Shown here piece after piece: positions 12,029 to 23,115 of a stretch of 64,000 nucleotides of DNA. Below the pieces are notes generated by a model. That model had not been told where the DNA came from. It worked only from the letters and a program-made list of their open reading frames with translations, and ran no database searches. The translations under genes were made by a program, and so were the position numbers. This stretch comes from Dryomyza anilis (Eukaryota > Arthropoda > Insecta > Diptera > Dryomyzidae), in the NCBI GenBank assembly GCA_951804985.1, contig OX638133.1, positions 29,165,963 to 29,229,962 on the forward strand, in the 5' to 3' direction. Numbering within the stretch: position 1 is the stretch's first letter; every line of letters starts with the position of its first letter.

Positions 12029-13455
12029 CTAATGCAGTGGCGGCGGCGTTCGATCGGGTGACTTCGCCACCAGCAGACTCTTCGGAATGTGCTTCGTCAT
12101 GTAGTCACGCTGCAGCAGCTGATTGTGTTGCAGCTGCAACTGTTGCTGTTGCTGCTGCTGTTTGCGTCTTCGATTCTGTTTACGCTGCTGTTGCTGCGAC
12201 GCTGTTGTATGTAGCGCCGTTGACTTGAAACCGCCGTCGAGACTGTTGCCGCCGCCGCCGCTGGACTGTGTGCTGTTGCGCCGCCAAACGCCCAGCGGAC
12301 AATTGGTGGCCGCCCGCCAGTTGGGCAACTGCACGCCCAGTCGCTGACACTCGTGCGCATACGCCGAAAAGCTGTCACACTGACACATGCCCGTCGGACA
12401 CTCGCACACGTCCATTTTGCACGACTCAATGTAGTTGTTGGGATTTAAACGATTATCACAGTTGCCGAATACTTCGCGCAGCGGCCGACAGTAAGCGTTC
12501 GCTTTGCGCTGCTTGCACGTCGGCTGTGCGGCAACATTTTCGCGCGCCCGTGAACACGCTTTGGGGCCGCCCACACGCCAGGAGTTCGCAAAACGATACA
12601 CCTCTGCCTCAGTGTGATTGGTGCCGTCCCTGCTGGTCAGATCATCACGTCCGATGCCATTATAGTTGCCGCAGAGACCGCACAGCCGGCGCTTGTACGT
12701 GGATGGCACACGCACCTGCAGAAAGTTGTTGCCATCCCACTCGACCTGCAGTCCAATGTCGGTGCGCAGCACAATGCCCTCGGGTAAACGTTCCAAACTC
12801 ACTATCGGACCCTGACTGTAGGGCAAGACGACACGACTGCCGTTCACTTTGACGCGCAACTTTTGACCCAGATTGATGCGTAGACCCTTCATTTTGATGG
12901 TAATCGTTTTTGTCCACGACGAGCGTCGCGTGCCGCGTCCATCATTCGTGAGTCGTATCGAAAATGTATGATTGAGACAGTCGGCAGCCAGCTGATACTT
13001 GCAGGAGCCCTGATAACTGAAGAATTTGCCGTCGAACGTCTTGAAGTGCGGATCACCGAAGACGGTGCATGTGCCAGCCGTTTCGATGCAAACAGGGCAA
13101 CACTGACCCGGTAACACCTTCATTTCTTCGTTGGCCTTGCATTTGATCGGGGGGCAACGCATTTCAGAGCAGCGAATATTGCCGGCGGTGCAACGACATG
13201 AACGGCACGGTCCCATGTTCCAGGTTTCGTTATTCGGATAGCTGATGCCATTGTAGATGCATTCGCTGCGTACCTCGGAGCTGATGCAGCGCGGACAGCA
13301 GCCGTCCATCTCCTGGTATTCGGGTGAGCACTCGAGTATGGGACAGGTGTTGCGTTGGCACAAGGACGTGCCGTTCGTGCAGGTGCAGTTTGTGCAACGA
13401 TCCGGCGTGAACTGTGTGCCATCGTAGTAGACTTTGTTTTTTAAAATGCATTTAC
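12029..13455 (-). CDS. cv-2: cv-2 terminal coding exon: VWC4, VWC5, VWD, C8-type block, Q-rich tail, stop
   Basis: This 1427-bp exon encodes residues 297 (shared) to 771 and ends in TAG at 12031-12029. The acceptor is a strong pyrimidine tract ending CTTCCAG (AG at 13457-13456). VWC4 (299-353) and VWC5 (362-419) each have ten cysteines and end CCPRC and CCPVC. The VWD starts with CTVFGDPHFKTFDG; GDPH (430-433) is the site of self-cleavage known for vertebrate and fly CV2. CGLCGNYNG (555-563) is the classical VWD motif. A C8-type block (597-682) follows. The last 86 residues are G/S-, Q- and R/K-rich (CAG repeats) and end in PDRTPPPLH; I see no TIL domain. N-glycosylation sequons include NGT, NET, NHT, NGS and NST. 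The frame upstream of 13455 is intron, so the longer open frame reaching 13555 is not all coding. Confidence 0.97.
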
Positions 13456-13733
13456 CTGGAAGTAGATAAGAGAGAGAAAAGTAAATTAGTAAAAATTCAG
13501 GGCAAAGCGAGTAAATGAGAAAAATCTTAGAAGAAAACGAAAAGCTATCATTCATAGTATACTCTAATATAGTAAATCCTTCAATGAGGATGAGGTATAT
13601 CTTGGATAAATATTAAGTAACGAACATCTTGAGACAGCGAAATTTTTTCGAAAGTGAAATCTATCGATATAGAGATAGTTGGATGTTAAATCTTGGAAGA
13701 GTTATTTTTAAAGGAATAAAATCTTTGGAAGTT

Positions 13734-14470
13734 AAAACTAACCAGAGAGAAATATATTTCTAGTTCTTATCATTCACATACATTTGCCTACCATGTCCTG
13801 AAATTTCCCTACCAATTTCCACTTTAATCTGGAAGAAGGATAAAATGTTTGGAACTTAAAACTAACCAGAGAGAAATATATTTCTAGTTCCTATCTTTTC
13901 CTGCCATGCGCTACCGTTTCCGACCATTTTCTTTCACATATCTTTGCCTACCATGTTCTGTAATTTCCCTTCCAATTTCCACCTTTATCTAGAAGAAGGA
14001 TAAAATCTTTGGACTAACTAGAAAGAAATATATTTCTAGTTCCTATCTTTCCCTACCATGCGCTACCGTTTCCGAACATTTTCATTCACATACCTTTGCC
14101 TACCATATCCTCACATTTCCCTACCAATTTCCACCTTTATCTGAAAGAAGGAAAGTATCTTTGGAAGTTAAAACTAACCAGAGAGAAATATATTCCTAGT
14201 TCCTATATTTCCCTACCATCCGCTACCGTTTCCGACCATTTTCATTCACATACCTTTGCCTACCATATCCTGGCATTTCCCTACCAATTTCCACCTTTAT
14301 CTGAAAGAAGGAAAGTATCTTTGGAAATTAAAACTAACCAGAGAGAAATATATTTCTAGTTCCTATCATTCCCTACCACTTTTCTTTCACATACCTTTGC
14401 ATACCAGGATCTGACATTCCCTACCAATTTTGCTTTCACACTATACCAGGAAACAATTCAGATTTCCACC
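13734..14470. repeat. Intronic tandem array, about five units of 124-162 bp
   Basis: Units start with AAACTAACCAGAGAGAAATA at about 13735, 13859, 14011 (degenerate), 14169 and 14330. They continue with TTTCTAGTTCCTATC, CCCTACCAT, GCTACCGTTTCCGACCATTT and TTCCACCTTTATCT. The array starts about 280 bp upstream (in transcription sense) of the terminal cv-2 exon, within intron 5. A short open frame over two units is an artefact. Confidence 0.88.
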
Positions 14471-15131
14471 TTTTTTTGGAAGAAGAATTTTTGGAATATG
14501 TATTGGGAATAGACGTTTGGAAAAAGATATATCGCGGAAGATCCAAACTCGAATGAGGTTACATGAAAGGAAAGAATATCTCAGCAGAGAAGAATAACTG
14601 GAAGTAAGTAGTTATTAAAGAATAAGAATATAAACTTCCTGGGATAAGCAATTCATTTGAAATTATCCAAAGTTGTTTTTTTTAATAGATATTCATTGAA
14701 AGATGTATTTTTCGACTAAAGAGATACATACTTCATTGGAAGAGATATATATTATATGGAACGATAAGATATATCTTTGAAAATCTGTATATCACTTGAA
14801 ATAAATTGTGGTGGCTGAAAATAATTCTTAGAGAATATAAATATATTGACTGAGGATTGATTTCTGGATTCGGAATCGTTATTAAAAAATGTGTGGAAAC
14901 AGAAGCGGGACCCATATAATTTTTTGTTTGGAACCGGAATCGGAACTGGGATCGCTATTTTAAAAGTATAGGAACCAGTACCGATATTCAAAAGGGTTTA
15001 GTCCCTGATTATGTTGGACAAGTATAATAGCGAAAGAATAATACAACGTTATAAGGATTTTTTTTTAAAGTAGCTCTATATAATTTGAACTTTGGAAAAA
15101 GAGTATTGCAAAATATTTCGATAGTACTTAC
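14471..15131. other. Rest of cv-2 intron 5, nothing recognised
   Basis: AT-rich, with purine-rich GGAA/GATA words but no clear repeat or gene. Confidence 0.5.
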
Positions 15132-15344
15132 CCGTTACCGGCATGAATTCGCGATGTTCAGTGCAACGTGGACAGCATTCGTTGGGATGTTGTTTCTGCT
15201 TCGATATGGGACACTGCAATATGGGGCAAGTCTTCTTGGCACATGTCAGCTGACTGTCCGAACACTGGCAGACCAAGCAGCGATCGTCGATCGAGGCGAC
15301 GACCTCTTGGCCCTCCGCAACAATTTGTCCATTGATTTTACAAC
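15132..15344 (-). CDS. cv-2: cv-2 coding exon 5: VWC3 domain
   Basis: This 213-bp exon is flanked by phase-1 introns. It completes G226, encodes residues 227-296 and gives one base of G297. Acceptor TTCGTAG (AG at 15346-15345); donor ACGG|GTAAGT. The domain has all ten cysteines: C227, C248, C251, C253, C260, C265, C270, the 282-283 pair and C286. It shows the CLVCQC, CPILQC and ECCPRC motifs of the VWC family. A ten-residue linker (TEHREFMPVT) then leads into VWC4. The symmetrical 1-1 phase of exons 4 and 5 is typical of shuffled or duplicated extracellular modules. Long open frames on the opposite strand here are antisense artefacts. Confidence 0.95.
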
Positions 15345-17152
15345 CTACGAAGGTAAAAGAGATATATTTTTAAGAAAATATATTAAAGCATTTAAAGGAA
15401 ATTACAGATTTATGATGGGAATGGTCAATTTTTTGACTAAAGTAATACATAAGACTTTGAAATAAGTTTTCGACCCCACCGGAACTCAAGTTTCTTAACT
15501 CTTGGAATATGTGTTGTTTCTTGGGACAGACTTTATGCTGCTCTGTTTTCCATTCTTCGCATGCTATGCCTTGATGAGATACCTCCATTTGTATGCAACA
15601 ATAGAGCCGTATTTGGTATGTTGGCCCACCGGTGTTTAACAAGCTGCAACATGTTTGGCTAATAAATTGCAAGAGTTTCCTGTCTGTACTGTACTGCGCT
15701 GCGCTGCTGTCAGGGAGGACGTAGAGGATGTAGTGACTGGCTTGCGAGTCACACGTATTGCCATGGTGGGCAGGTCAAAATGACGTTGGATTTTTATACT
15801 TTTATTAGTTTTCCTTGTCCCCACAAACAATGGCAATAAAAACACGCGCACAGACTGTGGTCAGGCAGAAAGTGGTTGGCATGACACAACAAAACAAAGA
15901 CGACAACAATATCGACGACGATGAGAACAACAACAACATGGACAACAGCAACATCGACAACATATATAAAAACAAACAATGCCCAACATTTTAAGTCAAT
16001 TATTTGCGCAAATTTATTCGCAGAAACAGAATCCAGCATCGCAACCACAACGAAACAGCAACATCAATTCACGAACAACAACAACAACAACATCAGCAGC
16101 AGCAACAGAAGTATCGCTTGAGTGTGCAGACCACCGCCAACGGTTGCTGGCTTTGTGCAAATTGTCGGCAACATTTTCGACAACTTTATTTGCGTCTTGG
16201 CCAACCGCATGGAACGGACAAATGGAAGAAAAGACGAACGAACGGCCGTACAAATCGAACCAGAGGCGCAGGCAACATTTATTATTAACGACCATTCATT
16301 GTTGTTGACTCTGATTGCTGTTGCCGAGACTGCTGCTGCTGTTGCTATTCTTCATTGCTATGAATCCGCCATTCGAAACCGCACTCAATACAGCCATCAA
16401 ATCGGCAGCCCCGATTCATCGTTGGTGAGTTTTATTGGCTCATCAAACATTGTTTTATATTTTAGTGTTTATTTTTTCATAATTCACAGAAGTTGTATAC
16501 CATGCGATCCATTGAATCGAATGCCTTTTTTTACGACATAATGCTGTTGCTGGACTTTATGACGTGATTACGATGTTGTTGATTTTTAGGCTTTTATGAT
16601 GGGATCATCTTGGGCTCTTGCGTTGCGTTGAGATGGGATGAGTTGAGTTCGTTAGGGGCTCTGTTGGATTGAGCGTTAAGCGTTAAGTGAGGCAGTCAAT
16701 TAGTAGCCAGGATCAGAAGACGAAGAAGAAGTCAACCTGTCAACGGTGGTTTTTATCGTACGTTGAGTGGTTTCTTATCTGTTGGTGGCATCTTAATTGC
16801 TGGTTATGCATGCTGGCAATAGAGGGGGGCTTCGTCTTTGACAAGGATCATATATATTCCGACATAATACAGAAGGTCTTGGCAGTTTTGTTGCAACACT
16901 ATTTAGTGCCACTTTGAGATTGTTATGACAACGTAAAAATTTGATTTTAATAATTCGATAGTACAATTAATGACTCACTTTTTGAAGGAGATGGACATGG
17001 GAATATGTGCGCTAAGTCAGAGTGGTGAACATTTTTAGGGAGTTATAAGTGCAGAATACGAAATAGTAAAAGATACTCTTGGTATAAGGTATATTTGATA
17101 TACTAAAGATAGTACTAGGTACTACTTTTTGGAAAATATATTGGTATTATTA
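15345..17152. other. Intron 4 of cv-2: CAA/CAG-rich single-copy island
   Basis: 15870-16450 is GC-balanced with runs of CAACAA, CAGCAG and, further on, GCTGCTGCTGTTGCT. Several overlapping frames on both strands stay open because of these trinucleotides. None shows a conserved domain or bounded splice sites. 16540-16920 is also of mixed composition. It could contain an enhancer of cv-2. Confidence 0.35.
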
Positions 17153-17604
17153 CACACAGGAAAAATCCCCTTTTGGCATGAGGTTTGAAGAATGAAAAAG
17201 TTAGTTGTACCTACTAACTTCATTCGGTTAAATCGAATGGTATACAAATATTCTGGCGGAGCTGACATATTAGCCTATACACATGAAATATTAGTCCATA
17301 CATACTCCTAATGGTTCTAAATCTGTACTAAATTGTTCTAAAAGAGTTCGAAATTGGTTGCAGTACAAACTACAGAACTTTTTTTGCGACTAAGCGGTTG
17401 AGAGAACCGAATAAGTTGGTTGGGCAAAGAGTTGGTTGGCGCAACAAATATCTATTGTTCTAAATCTGTAGTAAAATGTTCTAAAAAAGTTCGAAATTGG
17501 TTGCAGTACAAACTACAAATCTTTTTATTTTGACAATAACAACCGTCTAAGCGGTTGAGAGAAACGAATATGTTGGTTGTCGCATCAAATCTCTATTCTG
17601 TGTG
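17153..17604. mobile_element. Palindromic-end MITE, family A, copy 1 (452 bp, internally duplicated)
   Basis: Ends CACACAGG and TTCTGTGTG, flanked on both sides by TA. The core includes TTTTGGCATGAGGTTTGAAG, AGTTAGTTGTACC, CTAACTTCATTCGGTTAAAT, GTTCGAAATTGGTTGCAGTA and AAGCGGTTGAGAGAACCGAA. The right half (from about 17330) is duplicated in tandem, making it longer than its 296-340-bp sisters. It encodes no protein. Confidence 0.9.
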
Positions 17605-17707
17605 TACCTTTTTACCTTTTTTATACCCTTGTACACATTTACACTATACGGTAGACATGAACTAATCATCACCTAATCAGGACCTAAAAATCTATGATCA
17701 GTTCCCG

Positions 17708-18047
17708 CACACAGAAAAATACTCATTTGGCATGAGGTTGGAAGAATGAAAATGTTAGTTGTACCAACTAATTTCATTCGATTATATCGAACGGTTTACA
17801 AATTGGTTGTCGGAACTAATTTTACAAGTGTATAGGCTAATATCCTATACACTTGTAAAATTAGTCTATACACACCCCTAATGAATCTAAATCTGTACTA
17901 AATTGTATTAAAACAGTTCGAAATTGGTTGTAGAACAAACTACAACTCTTTTCATTTTGGCAATAACAACTGACTAAGCGGGTGAGAGAACCGAAAAGGT
18001 TGGTTGGGTAAAGCGTTGGTTGGCGCAACAAATCTCTATTCTGTGTG
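17708..18047. mobile_element. MITE family A, copy 2 (340 bp)
   Basis: Ends CACACAGAAAAATACTC and TTCTGTGTG. The flanking dinucleotide is CG on both sides. An additional internal inverted pair surrounds CTATACACTTGTAAAATTAG at about 17830-17875. The right end lies 78 bp from the exon 4 donor. Confidence 0.9.
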
Positions 18048-18124
18048 CGATAATGGCTCTGGAATAATTTCTACTCGGTTGTAGTATAATTTGTACGGCT
18101 TTATTTTTTGTTTTTTACACTCAC

Positions 18125-18307
18125 CTTGGCATGTGGGACAACATTCACCTGGTCGCGGTGGTGTTAACTGATTGTCATCGCATTGTGTAAAGCATTTCGT
18201 AGTTGTCTCGGTGACAACACTCGCAATACACTTGAAAGTTCTGCACGGATCATCCGGATCGGTCCACTCGGAGCCGCTGGCATATGCCGTACCCTTGAAG
18301 ATGCAAC
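18125..18307 (-). CDS. cv-2: cv-2 coding exon 4: VWC2 domain
   Basis: This 183-bp exon is flanked by phase-1 introns. It completes G165, encodes residues 166-225 and gives the first base of G226. Acceptor TTCTTGCAG (AG at 18309-18308); donor CAAG|GTGAGT. It is a one-exon VWC domain starting GCIFKG and ending GECCPTCQG. It has only eight of the usual ten cysteines: the middle cysteine of CxxCxC is replaced (CRTFKC) and the next cysteine is absent from the IASVVTETTTK stretch. This looks like paired loss of one disulfide. A palindromic MITE ends 78 bp from the donor. Confidence 0.95.
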
Positions 18308-18410
18308 CTGCAAGAAACATTTTAAATGTTACTAATTGAAAATGTGTAAAACAAAATCAATAGATAGATATCAGTCAAAACTCAATAGATACTAAATCTT
18401 AAATCAAAAT

Positions 18411-18835
18411 ACGAACTACACTTTTTACTGCATACGAAATTTATAATATAAAATACAATATACAAAATATATTCTACAAAATTTATAATATAGCATACAG
18501 TATACAAAATAGTTAAATAATACATATTGCAAATATACAAAACATAGAATAATAAATTTATAATACAGAATACAGTATATAAAATACGAAGTACATAGTA
18601 CATAATACGAAATGTATAAGACATAATGCTGAATAGAAAATTACGAAGCAGGAAATCTCAAGATATCAATAAAAGTATACAAAATACGAAGTACATAATA
18701 CGAGGTGTATAATACATAATGCTGAATAGAAAATTACGAAGCAGGAAATCTCAAGATATCAATAAAAGTATACAAAATACGAAGTACATTGTACATAATA
18801 CGAGATGTATAATACATAATGCTGAATACAAAATT
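18411..18835. repeat. AT-rich tandem repeats in intron 3
   Basis: 18411-18600 has TATACAAAATACGAA/TTTATAATATA units. From 18601 a unit of about 90-110 bp (ACATAATGCTGAATAGAAAA, TTACGAAGCAGGAAATCTCA, AGATATCAATAAAAGTATAC) repeats at about 18625, 18716 and, partly, 18816. Confidence 0.8.
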
Positions 18836-19024
18836 ACAAAGTTTCGGTTTTCCATCGGATTCCAATTGAGTTTCATATAAAATTTGTAAACAAACGATTT
18901 TGAATTCGATGTCACAATACAAATAATTGTTTTCCAAACAAATTAAAATCGTTCAAAGCAAAACAAACGCATTGAATTCATCTGAAAAATAAAATTTTGT
19001 AATCCGACATTCAATTCAAAAACG

Positions 19025-19331
19025 CACACAAAAAAATCGTCTTTTGGCATCAGGTTGGAAGAATGAAAAAGTTAGTTGTACCAACTAACTTCTTTCGATT
19101 CAATCGAATGGTTTTCAAATTTGCTGGAGAAACTGCCACATTAGCCAACCACTTGAAATATTAGTCTATACACACTCTTAATGGTTCTAAATCTGTACTA
19201 AATTATTCTAAAACAGTTCGAAATTGGTTGCAGTACAAACTACAGCTCTTTTCAATTTTACAATACCAACCAACTAAGCTGTTGAGAGAACCGAATAAGT
19301 TGGTTGGCGCAACAAATCTCTATTTTGTGAG
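19025..19331. mobile_element. MITE family A, copy 3 (307 bp)
   Basis: Starts CACACAAAAAAATCGTC and ends TTTTGTGAG, again flanked by CG on both sides. The core matches copy 1 (TTTTGGCATCAGGTTGGAAG; GTTCGAAATTGGTTGCAGTA). It is in intron 3, 128 bp from the exon 3 donor. Confidence 0.87.
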
Positions 19332-19458
19332 CGTTTGCTTACATATTTTATATGAATTTCGATTGTAATTCGAACAAAAGTCGGAACATGACCGATTATT
19401 AAAAAATATTACTAAGTAAGACATTTTAAGACAGTTTTCTTGTATTTTAAACTCGTAC

Positions 19459-19558
19459 CTTTGCATTTGCGGCAACATGTATCCGGCGCCTTGGACTCCA
19501 GCAAGTAACAATCTTCGATGGACGGACAGCTTTCTTTGTCGCAATTAACAAATCCATT
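19459..19558 (-). CDS. cv-2: cv-2 coding exon 3: second half of VWC1
   Basis: This 100-bp exon encodes residues 132-164 plus one base of codon 165. The acceptor is TTAATTACAG (AG at 19560-19559) and the donor AAAG|GTACGA. It begins NGFVNCD and supplies the remaining VWC1 cysteines C137, C142, C148, the CC pair 159-160 and C163. With exon 2 this gives the full ten-cysteine VWC pattern. The phase-0 junction gives C-A-C-Q/N-G-F-V, matching the usual CxC-x-xGxxxC spacing of the family, which is strong evidence that two exons 24 kb apart belong together. The acceptor's pyrimidine tract is weak (AT-rich). Confidence 0.92.
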
Positions 19559-20330
19559 CTGTAATTAAAAAAAGAGCGATTTTCAGTATATTTGGTATAA
19601 TATTAAATGGAGCTGCAGTAATTGTGTACGACGAAAATGAATTCTGGCCGTTGCACCACTAAAGTATCTATTGCAAATAGCAGCCACAAGTCAAATAGAC
19701 AGACTAACCGATGGACCGACCAACCAATCCACCACATGACAGGGTTGTAGCTGTTAGGCGCCAATTGTCAGCGACGCGATCTCAACAACGAATACAACGG
19801 ACTAATTACGTAAAAAACGAAAAAGTTATAGTGGTTACCGATGCCAATCGAAAGTATCGTGTTTCACCGAAATTAGAACTCGCATGCAAATTAAAATTTA
19901 TAAATAGACCTTTTTTTTAAATGCTTTGGCATCAGTCGGTTACGGGAGCCTATTTTTTAATTCTCAAATAATTGTTTTGTGAGGCTTTTATTTATTTATT
20001 AACTATACAGATGGAATTATTTTTAATAATGCTTAAATAAAATTGTGTATTTCATATAAATAACTCAATTATACTATAAATTATATGCAAACATATTCGA
20101 TTTCCGCGCAATAAATATAGAAAATACTAAACAAAAAGTTTTTCCCATATGGATTCAATATTTTTAATCAATTCAAGGTAGCTTACTTTGAATTGATTGG
20201 TTTTTAGTTTAGACTACAACCCATTTAGTGCTGTTTTGGTTTGTGTTTATGATAATGATAATGTTTCAAGTACCAATCGAATATGACAATGCCTTCAATC
20301 AATTTGAAGAAATTTCCTTATAACTGAATA
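19559..20330. other. Start of cv-2 intron 2, no feature
   Basis: 19690-19800 is GC-balanced but shows no domain. 20167-20199 is a short imperfect palindrome (AATCAATTCAA ... TTGAATTGATT). Confidence 0.4.
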
Positions 20331-20400
20331 AAGTTAGTTGTTACAACTACTTTTATTTATATCAACCTCCTCATGTCAAAAAAAGGATTTTTTACCAAAC
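20331..20400 (-). mobile_element. MITE family A, end fragment
   Basis: In reverse orientation: AAAGTTAGTTGTTACAACTA followed by CAACCTCCTCATGTCAAAAA, matching the reverse complement of the family A left end. Confidence 0.6.
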
Positions 20401-20596
20401 AGAACATAGTCAAAACTACTGCTTTTAGAAAAAGAAGAGAGACTTTATACGGCCTTATAATGTGAAACGGATACGAATTCGTCAGAAATTCTAGAATTTT
20501 TTTGAATAAAATAAAACAAAAACGATTACAAAAAAAAAATCTGTGACTAAACGCTTTTTGACGAATTAGTATGTATTTCGTTTTACGTTATAAATG

Positions 20597-20902
20597 CACA
20601 CATTTGGCATTAGGTTAAAAAAATTTAAAAGTTAGTTGTACCAACTAACTTCATTCGGTTAAATCGAATGGTTTACAAATTTGCTGGCGGAACTGCCATA
20701 TTAGCCTATACACTTGAGATATTAGTCTATACACACTCCTAATAGTTCTAAATCTTTACTAAATTGTTTTATACAGTTCGAAATTGGTTGCAGAACAAAC
20801 TACAACTCTTTTCATTTTGACAATACCAACCGACTAAGCAGTTCAGAGAACTGAATAAGTTGGTTGGGCAAAGAGTTGGTTGACGCAACAAATCTCTGTG
20901 TG
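20597..20902. mobile_element. MITE family A, copy 4 (306 bp)
   Basis: Runs from CACACATTTGGCATTAGG to AATCTCTGTGTG, TA on the right. The core matches the family. It has lost about 12 bp after the left terminal motif. Confidence 0.87.
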
Positions 20903-21139
20903 TATGACTCGATAATGCCATGATTGACAATAATTTCACGTCACATAAGAGACAGCCAATTCTTGGGTTTAATCTAAAATGTACTGGTTTTTTTACCAAT
21001 ATATATTTATTTGTTTTGGTTGGTTGGTTGGTCCGTCAAATTATGATACTTTAACTGGAACACTTTCGGCGCTGATTGGGGCCGATGTGCGGCTGCCACA
21101 TTTTATCCAGTCATTTATTATAAATGCAAACGAACGTGC

Positions 21140-21420
21140 ACATAATTTGGAACAAAAATTATAGACCATGTGGCATGATAGAGCGGTGGCAGGCAGTCGG
21201 CGGGGTCTAAAGAGGGTTTGAGAAAAATATTTGGTGAATGGAGGGGGCCGAACGTCGGCAGCAGTGCGTTTGACAGCAGCTGCTGCTGAAGCCGCTGCTT
21301 TTCCATAGCCAACAACAAGTGGCTCATAAATCGTGCGCTCAGGTGATCTGTGGTTGCTCGAGGTAGTCGAGGTTGTGGCGATGCTGCCGCCGGCGGCCAA
21401 CTTTTAAGTGCAAATCGTTT
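21140..21420. promoter_or_regulatory. GC-rich single-copy island in intron 2, candidate enhancer
   Basis: About 280 bp of balanced composition within AT-rich intron, containing GCTGCTGCTG runs and a perfect 12-bp palindrome GCCGCCGGCGGC at 21386-21397. GCCGCCG and GGCGGC resemble Mad/Medea sites. There is no coding evidence; frames on both strands are open only by composition. Confidence 0.2.
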
Positions 21421-22254
21421 TACGAATTCGTACCGTGTGGTGGTGCACACTGTGCCAAGCAATTGGTTTCGATTGGAGTGCAATCAAATGTTGTCCATAT
21501 TGGCAAAAACAAAAAAAAAATCAACTGCAACTGCTTGGCATGTGTTGCATAATCGAATTACTGCGTCCGATAATATTTATATATATTTATTATATATCGT
21601 TGTAGTAAACATGACATTAAATGCGTTGTCCAAATATTAGAGCGATTGCGGTATGAGGTAAATGCGGAAAAATTCCATTAAAAAAATGATATTTGCAAAA
21701 TATCAAAATTATTAAACAATTGTGTGAACTGAATCAATAAAAATTGAGGACGAAATAAATGGGAAACTGATGAATTTTAAAAACTCAATAGGTAAGGTAA
21801 TTCAAAAAAATTCTTTTTTTGTTTTTTTCTTTCTTTGTTAGTAGATCTAATGAATTTCTACTATATATTTGTGAATGTAAATATGTATGTCTGTTCCGAA
21901 TAGACGTCAAAACGGCTGAACCGAATTGAATAAAATTTTGACACAATATGTATGTTGGGTCCGGCCAGAGTATAGCCTGTATCTCGGTGAGATTGTTGAA
22001 CTGGGCGTGGTACTCCCTATATAACCCAAAAATTAAAAACAGCTAAATTAAAAACTGCAATTGGGATAGGAAATTTAATGAAATTTTGATCAGCGTTATA
22101 TCTATCCATTCTAAACAGTACCGCCGATTGTGGACGGCATTGAAGAACTATGTGTGACAACTCCCATAGAAGGTACATTTTCCAGATGGTGAATGTCAAA
22201 AGTTATTATAGTGATATCAAGATATTTCACACCAGAGTATACCATCCCAAATTA

Positions 22255-23115
22255 TTTAAATGCACCACACCTAAACTCACCACACTAAAACTTACCACAC
22301 TAAAACTCAACACACAAAAACTCATCACACTAAAACTCACCACACTAAAACTTACCACACTATAACTCACTACACTAAAACTCACCACACTAAAACTCAC
22401 CACAAAAAATTTACCATACTAAAATTCACCACACTCAGACTCTCCACACTAAAACTCACCACACTAAAACTCACCACAAAAAATTCACCGTACTAAAATT
22501 CACCACAATCAGTCTCTCCACACTAAAACTCACCACACTAAAACTCACCACTCTAAAACTAAACACACTTAAACTCAACACACAAAAACTCACCACACTA
22601 AAACTCACCACACTAAAACTCACCACACTAAAACTTACCACACTATAACTCACCACACTAAAACTCACCACACTAAAACTCACCACAAAAATTCACCACA
22701 CTAAAATTCACCACACTCAAACTCTCCACACTAAAACTCACCACACTAAAACTCACCACAAAAAATTCACCATACTAAAATTCACCACAATCAGACTCTC
22801 CACACTAAAACTCACCACACTAAAACTCACCACACTAAAACTCACCACACTAAAACTCACCACTCTAAAACTAAACACACTTAAACTCAACACACTAAAA
22901 CTCACCACAGTAAAACTCACCACACTAAAACTCAACACACAAAAACTCAACACACTAAAACTCACCACACTAAAACTCAACACACAAAAACTCAACACAC
23001 TAAAAAACTCAACACACTAAAACTCAACACACTAAAACTCAACACACTAAAACTCAACACACTAGAATTCACCACTCTGAAACTAAACACACAAAAACTC
23101 ACCACACTAAAACTT
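22255..23115. repeat. 15-bp minisatellite, consensus CACACTAAAACTCAC, about 55 units
   Basis: Almost perfect 15-bp units fill about 860 bp. Variant units (CACAAAAAATTCAC, CACAATCAGACTCTC, CTCTAAAACTAAACA) recur in the same order at about 22405, 22475, 22690 and 22760, and at 22551 and 22863, so higher-order units of roughly 300 bp exist. Because 15 is a multiple of 3, several frames stay open and read as five-residue repeats (for example VVSFS). These are not genes. Confidence 0.95.

Noticed and set aside
12097..12917. Several overlapping open frames on both strands within the last cv-2 exon
   Set aside because: They are alternative-frame and antisense shadows of GC-rich, CAG-rich coding sequence; only the 508-codon frame carries VWC, VWD and C8 motifs.
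15085..15465. 126-codon plus-strand frame
   Set aside because: It is antisense to cv-2 exon 5 and shows no domain.
22150..22998. Open frames reading TTLKL or VVSFS repeats
   Set aside because: They come from a 15-bp minisatellite whose length is a multiple of three.
22255..23115. Regularly spaced repeats that might look like a CRISPR array
   Set aside because: The units are contiguous without unique spacers and the sequence is a eukaryotic intron.
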